From an uncultured Alcanivorax sp. (GTDB lineage: Bacteria; Pseudomonadota; Gammaproteobacteria; Pseudomonadales; Alcanivoracaceae), in NCBI RefSeq assembly GCF_947258575.1, contig NZ_CAMYIV010000011.1, forward strand, positions 186,001-250,000: a stretch of DNA of 64,000 nt, written 5' to 3'. Below the pieces are notes generated by a model. That model had not been told where the DNA came from. It worked only from the letters and a program-made list of their open reading frames with translations, and made no database searches. The position numbers and the translations under genes were made by a program. Positions 33,523-42,366 of the stretch are shown in pieces (within the stretch, counting starts at the first letter, position 1; the number at the start of each line of letters is the position of its first letter).

Positions 33523-36287
33523 AGCGGTTGCTTCTCACTCTGGTATTACCTTTGCCATTCCTGTCTGGCCTTGTTCTGGCCCAGGCGCCGGAGCCCTATG
33601 TGGAGAGCTACTACGACCATAGCTATGAGGTCTTTGTGGCGGCGGGTAATCTGGGACGGGCTCGTCAGGTAGTGGACAACGCTCTTTACTGGCGCCCCGA
33701 AGATATTCGCTGGTTGCTGAGGCTGGCGCAGATCGCCGACTGGCAGGGAGATAGCAGTACTGCCCTGAAAGCCTGGTGGAAAGTAGCGGAAAACACTGAC
33801 GATCCGCAGGCCTGGCAGCAGGTCCGCCAGCGGGCGCCGCTGGCCTACGATTACCAACTGACGTTGCGGGTTTATAAGGAATTGCTGGAAGTGTCTCCCC
33901 GTGACCGGGATTTGCTGGCTACCATCGCCAGGCAATATGAGTTGCTCGGCACACCGGATGAAGGCCTGCGCTTCCTGGCTGACTGGCATCGACGCCATCC
34001 GGGCCAGGCTGTGCTGTGGGAAATGCAGCGTCTGGCCTGGAATCAGAGTGACAGAGAGCAAGCCGCTCGCTATTCGCGGCAGTACATGAATCGCTACGGC
34101 CCGGAACGGGACATGGCATTGCAAGTCTCTCGCTACCATTGGCTTGAGGGCCAGCGAGAGACGGCTTATGCCGATTTGCGCAGTGATGCCGAAAGCCTGC
34201 CCTATGACCCGGATTTGACTCGCCGTCTGGCGGTGATGGCCAGCGAGCTGGGGCATTGGCAGCCGGCCATGAGTCATTACCAGACCTTGCTGGATCAGGG
34301 TGACGACACCCTGCCGGATCTGTACCAGTACATTACTCTGGCTCGTTATTACGACCGCGACAGAGTCGTGGCGCTGATGGAACGGGCCTGGCAGCGCAAT
34401 GGCGATCAGGCTTTTGCCATGGGGGCCCTCTATCAGATGCAGGATGCCGGTCGCTGGCAGGCCATTGACGACTTTCTGCAACAGCTGAGTGACGCCCAGC
34501 GCCAGCAACTACAGCAGGACCCGGCGTTTCTGCGTTTTTATGCCAATCTGCTGTTGCGCAAGGGCGAGATGGAACGTGCCGCGCAATGGTTGCAGCGGGC
34601 GCTGGAACTGGCTCCCGGGGATCGGGAAACCCGCATCGCCTGGTTGTGGCTGTTGGTTGCCAGTGGTGATGATACTCAGCTGGCACAGACCCTTGCCGCC
34701 TGGGAGGCCGTTATCCGCCTGGACCGGCGTTATTGGGAAGTGCTGGCCGCCGCGCATATGGCGCTGGGTCATGCCGAGCAGGCGGTGCGTTACGAGAGTC
34801 GTCTGCTGCAAACGGCACCCGGAGACTGGGAGCGACAGTGGCAGTACGCCCAGGCACTGATTGCCGCGGGCCGGGATGGTGAGGCCTGGCCAGTGCTGCG
34901 CAATCTGCATCAGCGCTTGCCGTTTACGGTCAGTGACGACAAACAGAACCAGTACCGGTATATGCGCCTGGCGCTCAGCCAGCGTTTTGAGGGCGGTGAC
35001 ACTTCCCTGCAACTGGCGCAACAGATTCGCCAGCAGCAGGGTGCAGACGAAGCCCGTGCCGAATGGCTTGCCCAGTGGGCCTTGGGCCATAGCGAGCCGG
35101 AGCTGGCACGCGCCTGGTATCTGCGTAAGCAGCAGGCCGCCGGTAGGCTGCATGCCGGGTCGGCGCTGGCCTATGCCATGCTCAATAACGACCGTGATGC
35201 CGTGGCCCAGATTCGTGAACGTTATGCCGGCCAATTGACGCTGTCTGAGCAATTAGGAAGCCAGTTGGAACTGGGCGAAGAACGACGCGCCACCGCGACG
35301 CTAATGGCCATGCAGGCGGGCTCTCCGGAACTGGCTGGCGCCAACAATCAGCAGGAATCCCTGTTGTTGCCCAGTGCTCGCTCCAGCGCTCTGGCGGTGG
35401 AACAGCGCCGCCTGGGTGCCTTGCAAATGACGGACTGGGCCTTTACCCAGAGTCAGCCATTCAGTGACCACAGCACCTTGTCCGCGCGCTACCGGCAACG
35501 GCAGTTCGCCAGTAACGATCGGGCCCAGCTGGATGTGGATGAAGCGGAACAGTGGCTGACCCTGGAGTGGCACTATCAGCGCGAACGCTATCGTCACCGT
35601 TTTTCACTGGGCCAGCGCCAACTGTTGGATAACAGCGAAACCACCGCGGATCTGGAAGTGGCCGGCAACTGGCACTCCGACTGGTCTGCCAGCTGGCGTT
35701 ACCAGTGGCAGATGCCGGCGGATGAAACCTCCTTGCTGCTGTTGGGCGGTTCCCGGACCGGTAGCCAGTTCCAGCTGAATTGGTCGCCCCAATCTACCTG
35801 GCAGAGCAGTGTAGATTGGGCGGATTACCAGTATCGTGATCTGAATAGTCAAAACCTGGGGGAGGGCAGCATTATCAATGTGCAAAGCACCTGGCGTCCC
35901 TGGCTGTCCCGTTTCTCACCCGGCTTGCGCCTGCGCCATACCCGCGCCGATTTTGCCGAAGCCGGGGACAGCATGGCTGAGGTTCGCGCCTTGCTACCCG
36001 TCGGCGCGGACACGGCGCCCTTGCCCGAGGATTACCGTGAATCCGGGGCCTCCCTGCTGCTGGGCATGCCGGACGTGCATATTCGCCCGCATCGACTGCA
36101 GGGCTGGGGAGAAGTGGGTTACGTGAATAACAGCCTGTCCGGTGATGGTTTTATCGGCCGCTTGGGCCTGGCCGGGCCGCTGATCGGTCGCGATGCCTGG
36201 CAGCTGTCTGTGGAGCGCCAACTCAATACCGGTGGTAACGATGAAGATAGTTACCGGGCCGAACTGCAATACAGGATTTACTACTAG
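33519..36287 (+). CDS. pelB: PelB C-terminal part: periplasmic TPR scaffold and outer-membrane barrel
   Basis: A 922-residue product with its own signal peptide (KRLLLTLVLPLPFLSGLVLAQA). Residues about 25-600 are TPR-like helices (RARQVVDNALYWRPEDIRWL and many similar). From about 640 the sequence alternates strands and turns, ending in YRAELQYRIYY with a terminal aromatic, as outer-membrane barrels do. It exports Pel across the outer membrane with PelC and holds PelA. Together with the previous gene the length equals one PelB. The signal peptide shows that it is a real second protein and not a sequencing frameshift. Confidence 0.88.
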   Translation: MKRLLLTLVLPLPFLSGLVLAQAPEPYVESYYDHSYEVFVAAGNLGRARQVVDNALYWRPEDIRWLLRLAQIADWQGDSSTALKAWWKVAENTDDPQAWQQVRQRAPLAYDYQLTLRVYKELLEVSPRDRDLLATIARQYELLGTPDEGLRFLADWHRRHPGQAVLWEMQRLAWNQSDREQAARYSRQYMNRYGPERDMALQVSRYHWLEGQRETAYADLRSDAESLPYDPDLTRRLAVMASELGHWQPAMSHYQTLLDQGDDTLPDLYQYITLARYYDRDRVVALMERAWQRNGDQAFAMGALYQMQDAGRWQAIDDFLQQLSDAQRQQLQQDPAFLRFYANLLLRKGEMERAAQWLQRALELAPGDRETRIAWLWLLVASGDDTQLAQTLAAWEAVIRLDRRYWEVLAAAHMALGHAEQAVRYESRLLQTAPGDWERQWQYAQALIAAGRDGEAWPVLRNLHQRLPFTVSDDKQNQYRYMRLALSQRFEGGDTSLQLAQQIRQQQGADEARAEWLAQWALGHSEPELARAWYLRKQQAAGRLHAGSALAYAMLNNDRDAVAQIRERYAGQLTLSEQLGSQLELGEERRATATLMAMQAGSPELAGANNQQESLLLPSARSSALAVEQRRLGALQMTDWAFTQSQPFSDHSTLSARYRQRQFASNDRAQLDVDEAEQWLTLEWHYQRERYRHRFSLGQRQLLDNSETTADLEVAGNWHSDWSASWRYQWQMPADETSLLLLGGSRTGSQFQLNWSPQSTWQSSVDWADYQYRDLNSQNLGEGSIINVQSTWRPWLSRFSPGLRLRHTRADFAEAGDSMAEVRALLPVGADTAPLPEDYRESGASLLLGMPDVHIRPHRLQGWGEVGYVNNSLSGDGFIGRLGLAGPLIGRDAWQLSVERQLNTGGNDEDSYRAELQYRIYY

Positions 36288-36296
36288 GAGCATGAG

Positions 36297-36809
36297 ATGA
36301 AACAGGTTGTTGCTTTGTTGCTGGCGCTGATGCTGGCCAGTTGCACCCATGTACGCAGTAGTCAGGGAGTTTCCCTTGACGCGGAAGGTACCTGGCTAGT
36401 GTTGCCGCTGGTAAATCGCACCGCCACTCCCCAGGCGGGGCTGCGGGCAGCGGCTATCGTGGAAGCCGTGCTTTACCGACAGGGTGTGACCGCGGTGGAA
36501 AGTTATCCGGAAACCGGTAATGACGGCCTGTTGTTCGAGGCGTCTTCCTCCGCTAACCGGGAAAAAATGGATCGCTGGGTGCAGTCGCAATCGGCCCAGT
36601 ATGTGGTCAGCGGCGTGGTGCATGAATGGCGCTACAAGACAGGTGTGGATGGCGAGCCGGCGGTGGGTGTGATGCTGGAAATCCGCGAACTGCCTTCCGG
36701 TAACATCGTCTACAGCGGCACCGGTGCTCGTGCTGGCTGGGCAAGAACGTCGCTCAGCCAGACCGGGCAAAAAGTCATCGACAAGCTGCTGGCTCCGGTC
36801 ATTCGCTGA
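36297..36809 (+). CDS. pelC: PelC: outer-membrane lipoprotein of the Pel exporter
   Basis: A 170-residue lipoprotein: signal peptide and lipobox LMLASC put the lipidated Cys at about residue 16. In Pseudomonas, PelC forms a 12-subunit ring under the PelB barrel that guides the cationic polymer. AGGAG (36286-36290) precedes ATG 36297. Its stop codon overlaps the pelD start (TGATG). Confidence 0.9.
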   Translation: MKQVVALLLALMLASCTHVRSSQGVSLDAEGTWLVLPLVNRTATPQAGLRAAAIVEAVLYRQGVTAVESYPETGNDGLLFEASSSANREKMDRWVQSQSAQYVVSGVVHEWRYKTGVDGEPAVGVMLEIRELPSGNIVYSGTGARAGWARTSLSQTGQKVIDKLLAPVIR

Positions 36810-38143
36810 TGCGGAAGTGGCTGGCTAACACCGTCATCCCCGCCCTGGTGGCTCCGCCGGCAAGACCCTTGTGGGTGGTGCTCGAGGCGGTGCTGTTGAC
36901 CCTGGCGGCAGTGGCCATGGGCTTGTGGTTGCGTTCCGAGGACCCCTTGGCGCTGGATGCCAACTTCCGTTGGGGCTTGTTCGTGCCCATTCTGGTGTCG
37001 CTGCGTTACGGTAGCCTTGCCGGTGTGTTTGGCATGCTGTGTCTGCTGGCCAGCTGGCTGGTACTCCGCAATATGGACTTTTATGCGGACTGGGATTTCC
37101 CCGAAGGCACCATGCTGGGCGGTTTTATTCTCAGCCTGGTCTGCGGTGAATTCGCTGACCTGTGGCGGGTGCGTCTGCAGCGGGCGGAAAGCGCCGCCAG
37201 TTACGCTCTGGAACGTCTGCAAAACCTGACCCAGCGCCATGTACTGTTGCGTCTTTCCCATGATCGCCTGGAAGAGAATCTGCTGGTCAGGCCCTATACC
37301 GTGCGCGATGCCCTGTTCCGTCTGCGCGATCTGACTCTTGATGAAAGCGACAGCACAATCCTGCCGGCGGCGGATGATCTGATCAATTTGCTGGCGGAGT
37401 ACTGTCAATTGCAGCGCGCCGCTCTCTATCCGGTATTGGACGGCAAGATCAGTGACCAGGCCGCCGCCCTGCTGGGGGAGAACAAGCCCCTGGATCAGCA
37501 CGATGCTCTACTCGGCCATGCCCTGGATATCAAGATGCTCGCTCATGTGCAGCAGAATACCCAGGATGACGCCTATGTGGGCCGCTATCTGGTGGCCGCA
37601 CCGGTGACCAACAGTGCCGGGGAAATGATCGGTGTGCTGGTGGTGGAGCGGTTGCCGTTCCTGTCCATGAATTATGAAAACCTGCAGTTGCTATCTGTGC
37701 TGCTTAACTTCTATGCGGATGTGGCGCACTACGGGGAAGAAGTGGACAGCCTGCTGGATACCTGGCCCAACCTGCCCACCCGTTTTGCCAGTGAATTGAC
37801 GGCGCTTTCCCGGTTGCGCGGTGAAGCGCGGGTGGACACCGCCCTGACCCTGTTTGTGGCTGACGACAGCGAACAGGCTGCGCAGATTCTGGAAGCGTTG
37901 GCGCGGGGCCTGCGCAGTCTCGATCTGGCCTGGTGGGTTCATGACAACGTGCTGATGATCATGATGCCGATGACAGGTGATTCCAGTCTGGAAGGTTTTG
38001 TACTGCGCACGGAGAAATGGCTACAGGAAGATTATGCCTTCTTCAGTCTCCGCCAGGCCGGGGTGAAGTACTACCATCGATTACTGGATGAGCGCGATTC
38101 TGGCGACCAGCTCCGCGAGTTGCTGGGGGTGGCCGGTGTCTAG
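36809..38143 (+). CDS. pelD: PelD: c-di-GMP receptor of the Pel synthase
   Basis: Inner-membrane protein with several N-terminal helices (about residues 15-115), a GAF domain (about 175-310) and a degenerate GGDEF domain (about 320-430). The inhibitory site is kept: R369-S-L-D372, plus a second arginine at R400 in FVLRTEK, closely matching the Pseudomonas PelD c-di-GMP contacts at 367, 370 and 402. The GGDEF signature itself is lost (VHDNVL), so it binds and does not make c-di-GMP. Binding activates polymer synthesis by PelF with PelE and PelG. Confidence 0.92.
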   Translation: MRKWLANTVIPALVAPPARPLWVVLEAVLLTLAAVAMGLWLRSEDPLALDANFRWGLFVPILVSLRYGSLAGVFGMLCLLASWLVLRNMDFYADWDFPEGTMLGGFILSLVCGEFADLWRVRLQRAESAASYALERLQNLTQRHVLLRLSHDRLEENLLVRPYTVRDALFRLRDLTLDESDSTILPAADDLINLLAEYCQLQRAALYPVLDGKISDQAAALLGENKPLDQHDALLGHALDIKMLAHVQQNTQDDAYVGRYLVAAPVTNSAGEMIGVLVVERLPFLSMNYENLQLLSVLLNFYADVAHYGEEVDSLLDTWPNLPTRFASELTALSRLRGEARVDTALTLFVADDSEQAAQILEALARGLRSLDLAWWVHDNVLMIMMPMTGDSSLEGFVLRTEKWLQEDYAFFSLRQAGVKYYHRLLDERDSGDQLRELLGVAGV

Positions 38144-39146
38144 CTGGAAGCTGCTTATCTATGCGATCAGTGCGGAGTTCGGCTCCCTGCTGCTGTTGCT
38201 CAGTCAGAACAGCTCGCTGTCGTATTTTCTGCTTTACCTTGTCGCCCATGGTCTGGCGTCGGCCTTGTTATCCGCCGTGGCGTGGACCTTTCTTCCGGCC
38301 CGTTTTCGGGAGCCGAAAGTCTTTTCACTGGCACTGATTTTTTCCTTTGCCTTTTTTATCCCGGCGATCGGGCTGCTGACCATTGTCGGTGGTATTGCTC
38401 TGGGTGTGATGCTGCCGGCATTGTTCATGCCGCTGCCGTTTTCCCAGGTGGCCAAGCCCTACTTTACGCCGGTGAACAATCAGCAAAGCGCCGGTTTTCG
38501 GCAGATTGATCTGAAAACGCTACTCACCAGTGAGACGGCGCCCAACGCTTTGCGTATTCAGGGGATGCTGGTACTCAAGGACATGCCCGGGCGCATTACC
38601 GGCCGACTGTTGCGCGATTCGCTGGGGGATTCCTATGAGGATTTGCGTCTGCTTGCCTACGGTATTCTCGATCAGAAGGAAAAGGAAATTACCCGCGATA
38701 TTGACCGTGTTCTGCAGTTGCTGGAGCGGGCCAGGGAGTCTCGTCGCTACCGGCTTGCCCGGCGCCTTGCCGAGTTGTACTGGGAGCTGAGTTATCAGGA
38801 CCTGGTTCGCGGCGACATCATGACCCTGACTCTGGAACGGGCAAGCTTCTATGCCGATATGGGGCTGATGGAGTCCCCCGAAGATGCGGGGCTGTGGTTA
38901 TTGCGCGGGCGTATCAAGATGAGTCAGGGAAACCTGGGGGAATCCCATGAATCCCTGATATTTGCCCGCAGGCTAGGGTTGTCTCCGGCCCAGGTAAATC
39001 CCTGGCTGGCGGAAATCGCCCTGCAACGACGGCAACTGCCGATGGTGCGCTTACTAATGGAACAGATTCCGGAGGGCAGTCAGTTTACTGCCCTGAATAA
39101 ATCCGTGGAGTACTGGAGGGGCTATGGCGCTGCCCAGAGCGGATAA
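38136..39146 (+). CDS. pelE: PelE: inner-membrane TPR component
   Basis: A 336-residue protein starting at GTG 38136 inside the last codons of pelD (GGGGGTGG upstream); an earlier ATG at 38088 would overlap pelD by 56 bases. Two helices cover about residues 5-85 (LIYAISAEFGSLLLLL and LTIVGGIALGVMLPALFM lie among them), followed by a cytoplasmic TPR-like region (ESRRYRLARRLAELYWELSY). PelE joins PelD and PelG in the synthase complex. It overlaps pelF by 23 bases. Confidence 0.87.
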   Translation: MSSWKLLIYAISAEFGSLLLLLSQNSSLSYFLLYLVAHGLASALLSAVAWTFLPARFREPKVFSLALIFSFAFFIPAIGLLTIVGGIALGVMLPALFMPLPFSQVAKPYFTPVNNQQSAGFRQIDLKTLLTSETAPNALRIQGMLVLKDMPGRITGRLLRDSLGDSYEDLRLLAYGILDQKEKEITRDIDRVLQLLERARESRRYRLARRLAELYWELSYQDLVRGDIMTLTLERASFYADMGLMESPEDAGLWLLRGRIKMSQGNLGESHESLIFARRLGLSPAQVNPWLAEIALQRRQLPMVRLLMEQIPEGSQFTALNKSVEYWRGYGAAQSG

Positions 39147-40644
39147 GGCGGACATCTGTCTGTTGCTGGAGGGGACCTTTCCCTATGTCAGCGGCGGGGT
39201 GTCGAGCTGGGTAAACCAGATCATTCGCGGTTTTCCTGAATATACGTTTGCCTGCTGTTTCATCGGCAGTCGCCCGGAAGACTATGGCGAGATGAAATAC
39301 ACCCTGCCGGACAACGTGGTGCATCTGGAGGTGCATTATTTGCATAACTTCCAGCGTGGCGCGCAGAAAAAACCGAAAAAAGGGGACGCCGCCGCCTATC
39401 ATCGGCTGAGCCGTTTCCACGAGCTGATGCGCTCCGGCAAACATTCTTCGGAGCGGCAAGCCCTGCTTGGCGAGACGTTGGATAACCTGGGGGATGGCTG
39501 CTGTTATTCTGAGGAGTCATTTCTGTACAGCCGGGCAAGTTGGGATTTCATTTCCGATGCCTACCGGGAGTACAGTCGGGACCCGTCTTTTGTGGATTAT
39601 TTCTGGACGGTTCGCATCATGCATGCACCGTTGTGGGTGCTCAATGACATCGCTTCGAACCTGATTCCGGCGCGCATGTATCACACCATCTCCACCGGGT
39701 ATGCCGGTTTTCTGGGCACCATGCTGAAACGGCGCACCGGCAAGCCTTTGCTGCTTTCCGAGCACGGCATCTATACCAAGGAGCGCAAGATTGATCTGTT
39801 CCAGAGTGAATGGATCAGCGATAACCGCGGGTTGGTGGAAAAGAACAATGCGGAAATGGCGTACTTCCGCGAGAAGTGGGTGAACTTCTTTACCGAGTTG
39901 GGCCGCGAGTGTTACCAGTCATCCAACCGCATCGTGGCCCTTTATGAACGCAACCGGCAACGGCAGGTGGAAGATGGCGCGCCCGCCGAGCGCACGCTCA
40001 ATATTCCCAATGGCATCGACCTGCCACGCATGGAAAAGGTCCGTGCTGCCCGGGGTGCCGAGATACCCCAGTCGGCCTGCCTGATCGGCCGGGTAGTGCC
40101 TATCAAGGACGTCAAAACCTTCCTGCGTGCCATGCGTACTCTGGTTAACGAAATACCGGACGCCAAAGGCTGGATTGCCGGTCCCGAAGATGAAGACAAG
40201 GAATACGCCGCAGAGTGCCGCTCTCTGGTAACCAGCCTGGGCCTGGAAAAGAATGTGGAGTTTCTCGGGTTTCAGAAGATCGATGAGTTGCTGCCAAAAG
40301 TGGGCGTGGTAGTGCTCAGCTCCATCAGTGAAGCCTTGCCGTTGGTGTTGCTGGAAGGCTTCGCTGCGGGCGTGCCGGCGGTGTCTACGGATGTGGGCTC
40401 CTGCCGGCAATTGATTGAAGGGCTCGATGAAGAGGATCGGGCGTTTGGCAAGGCCGGTTCCGTGGTGGGTATTGCTGACCCGGAAGCCCTGGGCAAGGCG
40501 GTGGCCAAGTTACTCAGTGACCCGCAGGCCTGGCACGAGGCGCAGCAGGCCGGCATTCGCCGGGTGGAAACCCTGTACACCCAGCAGCAGATGTTTGGCT
40601 CCTACCGTGAGCTGTATCAAGGGCTGCTGGAAGGGGAGCGCTAA
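39124..40644 (+). CDS. pelF: PelF: Pel glycosyltransferase (GT4)
   Basis: Cytosolic GT-B glycosyltransferase that polymerises Pel from UDP-linked amino sugars. ICLLLEGTFPYVSGGVSSWV is the typical PelF N-terminus. The C-terminal domain has IGRVVPIKDVKTFLRAM and SSISEALPLVLLEGFAAGVPAV, with the E-x7-E pair of retaining GT4 enzymes. Its 506 residues match PelF. GGAGG precedes the ATG, and the stop overlaps the pelG start. Confidence 0.94.
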   Translation: MALPRADKADICLLLEGTFPYVSGGVSSWVNQIIRGFPEYTFACCFIGSRPEDYGEMKYTLPDNVVHLEVHYLHNFQRGAQKKPKKGDAAAYHRLSRFHELMRSGKHSSERQALLGETLDNLGDGCCYSEESFLYSRASWDFISDAYREYSRDPSFVDYFWTVRIMHAPLWVLNDIASNLIPARMYHTISTGYAGFLGTMLKRRTGKPLLLSEHGIYTKERKIDLFQSEWISDNRGLVEKNNAEMAYFREKWVNFFTELGRECYQSSNRIVALYERNRQRQVEDGAPAERTLNIPNGIDLPRMEKVRAARGAEIPQSACLIGRVVPIKDVKTFLRAMRTLVNEIPDAKGWIAGPEDEDKEYAAECRSLVTSLGLEKNVEFLGFQKIDELLPKVGVVVLSSISEALPLVLLEGFAAGVPAVSTDVGSCRQLIEGLDEEDRAFGKAGSVVGIADPEALGKAVAKLLSDPQAWHEAQQAGIRRVETLYTQQQMFGSYRELYQGLLEGER

Positions 40645-42014
40645 TGGCAGGTATCGGGTTCGAACTGCGAAAACTCCTGCGCAAGGATACCTTGCTGGGT
40701 CTGATCCGTGCCTATGCCTATGCCGGTGTGATCAGCTCCGGGCCCTGGGTGTTGTCGATTATCGGCATCCTGATCATCGGTATTTTCAGCCTGGGGGCAG
40801 TGGTACCGGATATCGCCGTGTCCCAGTTCCAGGTCACCGTCACCTATCTGATCGCGATCAGCCTGGTGCTCACCGGTACCGTGCAACTGGCCTTTACCCG
40901 TTTCTGTGCTGACCGCGCTTTCGAGAAGCGCGAGGACCTGATTCTGCCCAACTATGGCGGCGTGACGCTGCTGGTCACGGTGATTTCCGGGGTGCTGTCG
41001 TTAGCGGCGGCGGTGTTCCTGTTCCCGGAACAGAGCATCCTGTTCCGGGTGTTGATGGCGGCCAGCTTTGTGGTGCTGTGCAACATCTGGATTGCCACCG
41101 TGTTCCTGTCGGGTATGAAACAGTACAAGGCGATACTGGTGCTGTATGCCCTGGGCTACGGGATTACCGTGGTGGGGGCACTGTTACTGCGATTTCTTGA
41201 TCTTGAAGGGTTGTTGCTCGGGTTTCTGCTGGGGCAAGTGACCTTGCTGGCCGGCATGCTGGTATTGATCGTGCGTGGTTATCCGGCACTCAGTATGGTG
41301 TCCTTCGAGATGTTCGGACTCCGCTACTTGTATCCCAGCCTGATGTTGGTGGGTTTTTTCTACAACGCCGGGGTATGGGCCGACAAGGCCATGTTCTGGT
41401 TTTACAGCGGTACCGGTAGTCAGGTGATAGGTCCGTTGCACGCCTCGCTGATCTATGACATCCCGGTGTTCCTGTCCTACCTGTCGCTGATTCCCGGCAT
41501 GGCCGTGTTTCTGGTGCGTATGGAAACCGACTTTGTGGAGTACTACAGCAATTTCTATGATGCGGTGCGCGAAGGGGGCTCACTGTCCTATATCGAGGAC
41601 ATGCGCAACCAGATGGTGTTCGTGATCCGCCAGGGCATCTTTCAGATCCTCAAGATCCAGGCCATCTCCGCCTTGGTGATCATGGTGGCCGGCGCCCAGA
41701 TCTTCGCGGCCCTGGGCATCACGGATCTCTACCTGCCTTTGCTCAATGTACAGCTGGTGGCCACCGCCCTACAGGTGGTGTTCCTGGCCATCATCAACGT
41801 GTTCTGCTACCTGGACCAGCGCCGCATGCTGGTATTGCTCACCGGCCTGTTCTTCGTGCTGAACGTGATCTTTACCGGCATCAGCCTGTACCTGGGCCCG
41901 CAATTCTTCGGCTTCGGTTTCCTGCTGTCGCTAGCGGTGTGTGTGATGCTGGGGTTGTGGCTGGTGAACCGGAAGATGGGGGAACTGGAGTACAGCACAT
42001 TTATGCTGCATTGA
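40644..42014 (+). CDS. pelG: PelG: inner-membrane Pel transporter
   Basis: A 456-residue polytopic protein with about twelve helices, of the Wzx/MOP-like flippase group, expected to move Pel across the inner membrane with PelD and PelE. AGIGFELRKLLRKDT is the typical PelG beginning. It starts at TAATG, overlapping the pelF stop by one base. Last gene of the operon; a dispersed repeat begins directly after it. Confidence 0.93.
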   Translation: MAGIGFELRKLLRKDTLLGLIRAYAYAGVISSGPWVLSIIGILIIGIFSLGAVVPDIAVSQFQVTVTYLIAISLVLTGTVQLAFTRFCADRAFEKREDLILPNYGGVTLLVTVISGVLSLAAAVFLFPEQSILFRVLMAASFVVLCNIWIATVFLSGMKQYKAILVLYALGYGITVVGALLLRFLDLEGLLLGFLLGQVTLLAGMLVLIVRGYPALSMVSFEMFGLRYLYPSLMLVGFFYNAGVWADKAMFWFYSGTGSQVIGPLHASLIYDIPVFLSYLSLIPGMAVFLVRMETDFVEYYSNFYDAVREGGSLSYIEDMRNQMVFVIRQGIFQILKIQAISALVIMVAGAQIFAALGITDLYLPLLNVQLVATALQVVFLAIINVFCYLDQRRMLVLLTGLFFVLNVIFTGISLYLGPQFFGFGFLLSLAVCVMLGLWLVNRKMGELEYSTFMLH

Positions 42015-42150
42015 GCTACGAGCTACGCTCGGTTGGATAGGGAAAGGTTGAGACGTTCCCGAGACCTCGTCATTTCTACGAAGCCGCTGTAGGAGCCCAT
42101 GCTTGCATGGCGAACCGTGCGAAGCACGGCATCGTCCGCAGGACGATCAA
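42015..42150. repeat. Truncated copy C of the composite palindromic element
   Basis: This holds the left half only: GAGCTACGCTCGGTT, TAGGGAAAGG, TCTACGAAGCC and a left arm at 42088-42116 with a CCCATGCTTGCATGG core. CGTCCGCAGGACG and AGCTAGAAGCTAGAAGCTA follow instead of the long spacer. No right arm is present. Confidence 0.75.
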
Positions 42151-42175
42151 AGCTAGAAGCTAGAAGCTAAAAAAA

Positions 42176-42195
42176 ACGGCGCCATAAGGCGCCGT
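42176..42195 (-). terminator. Terminator, best placed for the minus strand
   Basis: ACGGCGCC and GGCGCCGT pair around ATAA. Eight A precede it on the plus strand, so on the minus strand the stem is followed by a T run, as expected for the DUF3080 transcript from 43404. Farther along, 42222-42236 (CGGAGT/ACTCCG) and 42240-42261 (TCGATG/CATCGA) form two more small hairpins; the rest of 42015-42366 holds no gene. Confidence 0.75.
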
Positions 42196-42366
42196 AATAG
42201 TTTGGCTCGGGAGAGCTATCACGGAGTAAAACTCCGGAGTCGATGGATGGGACCTCATCGACGCCTGGGATTATGTGGACACTTGTTCGCCGAAACATTC
42301 GCTTTGTAGACTTTTTGTTTAGCCCGCCAGGTCAATTTTTGCACGGAAGTGCATATAAACCCCGTA

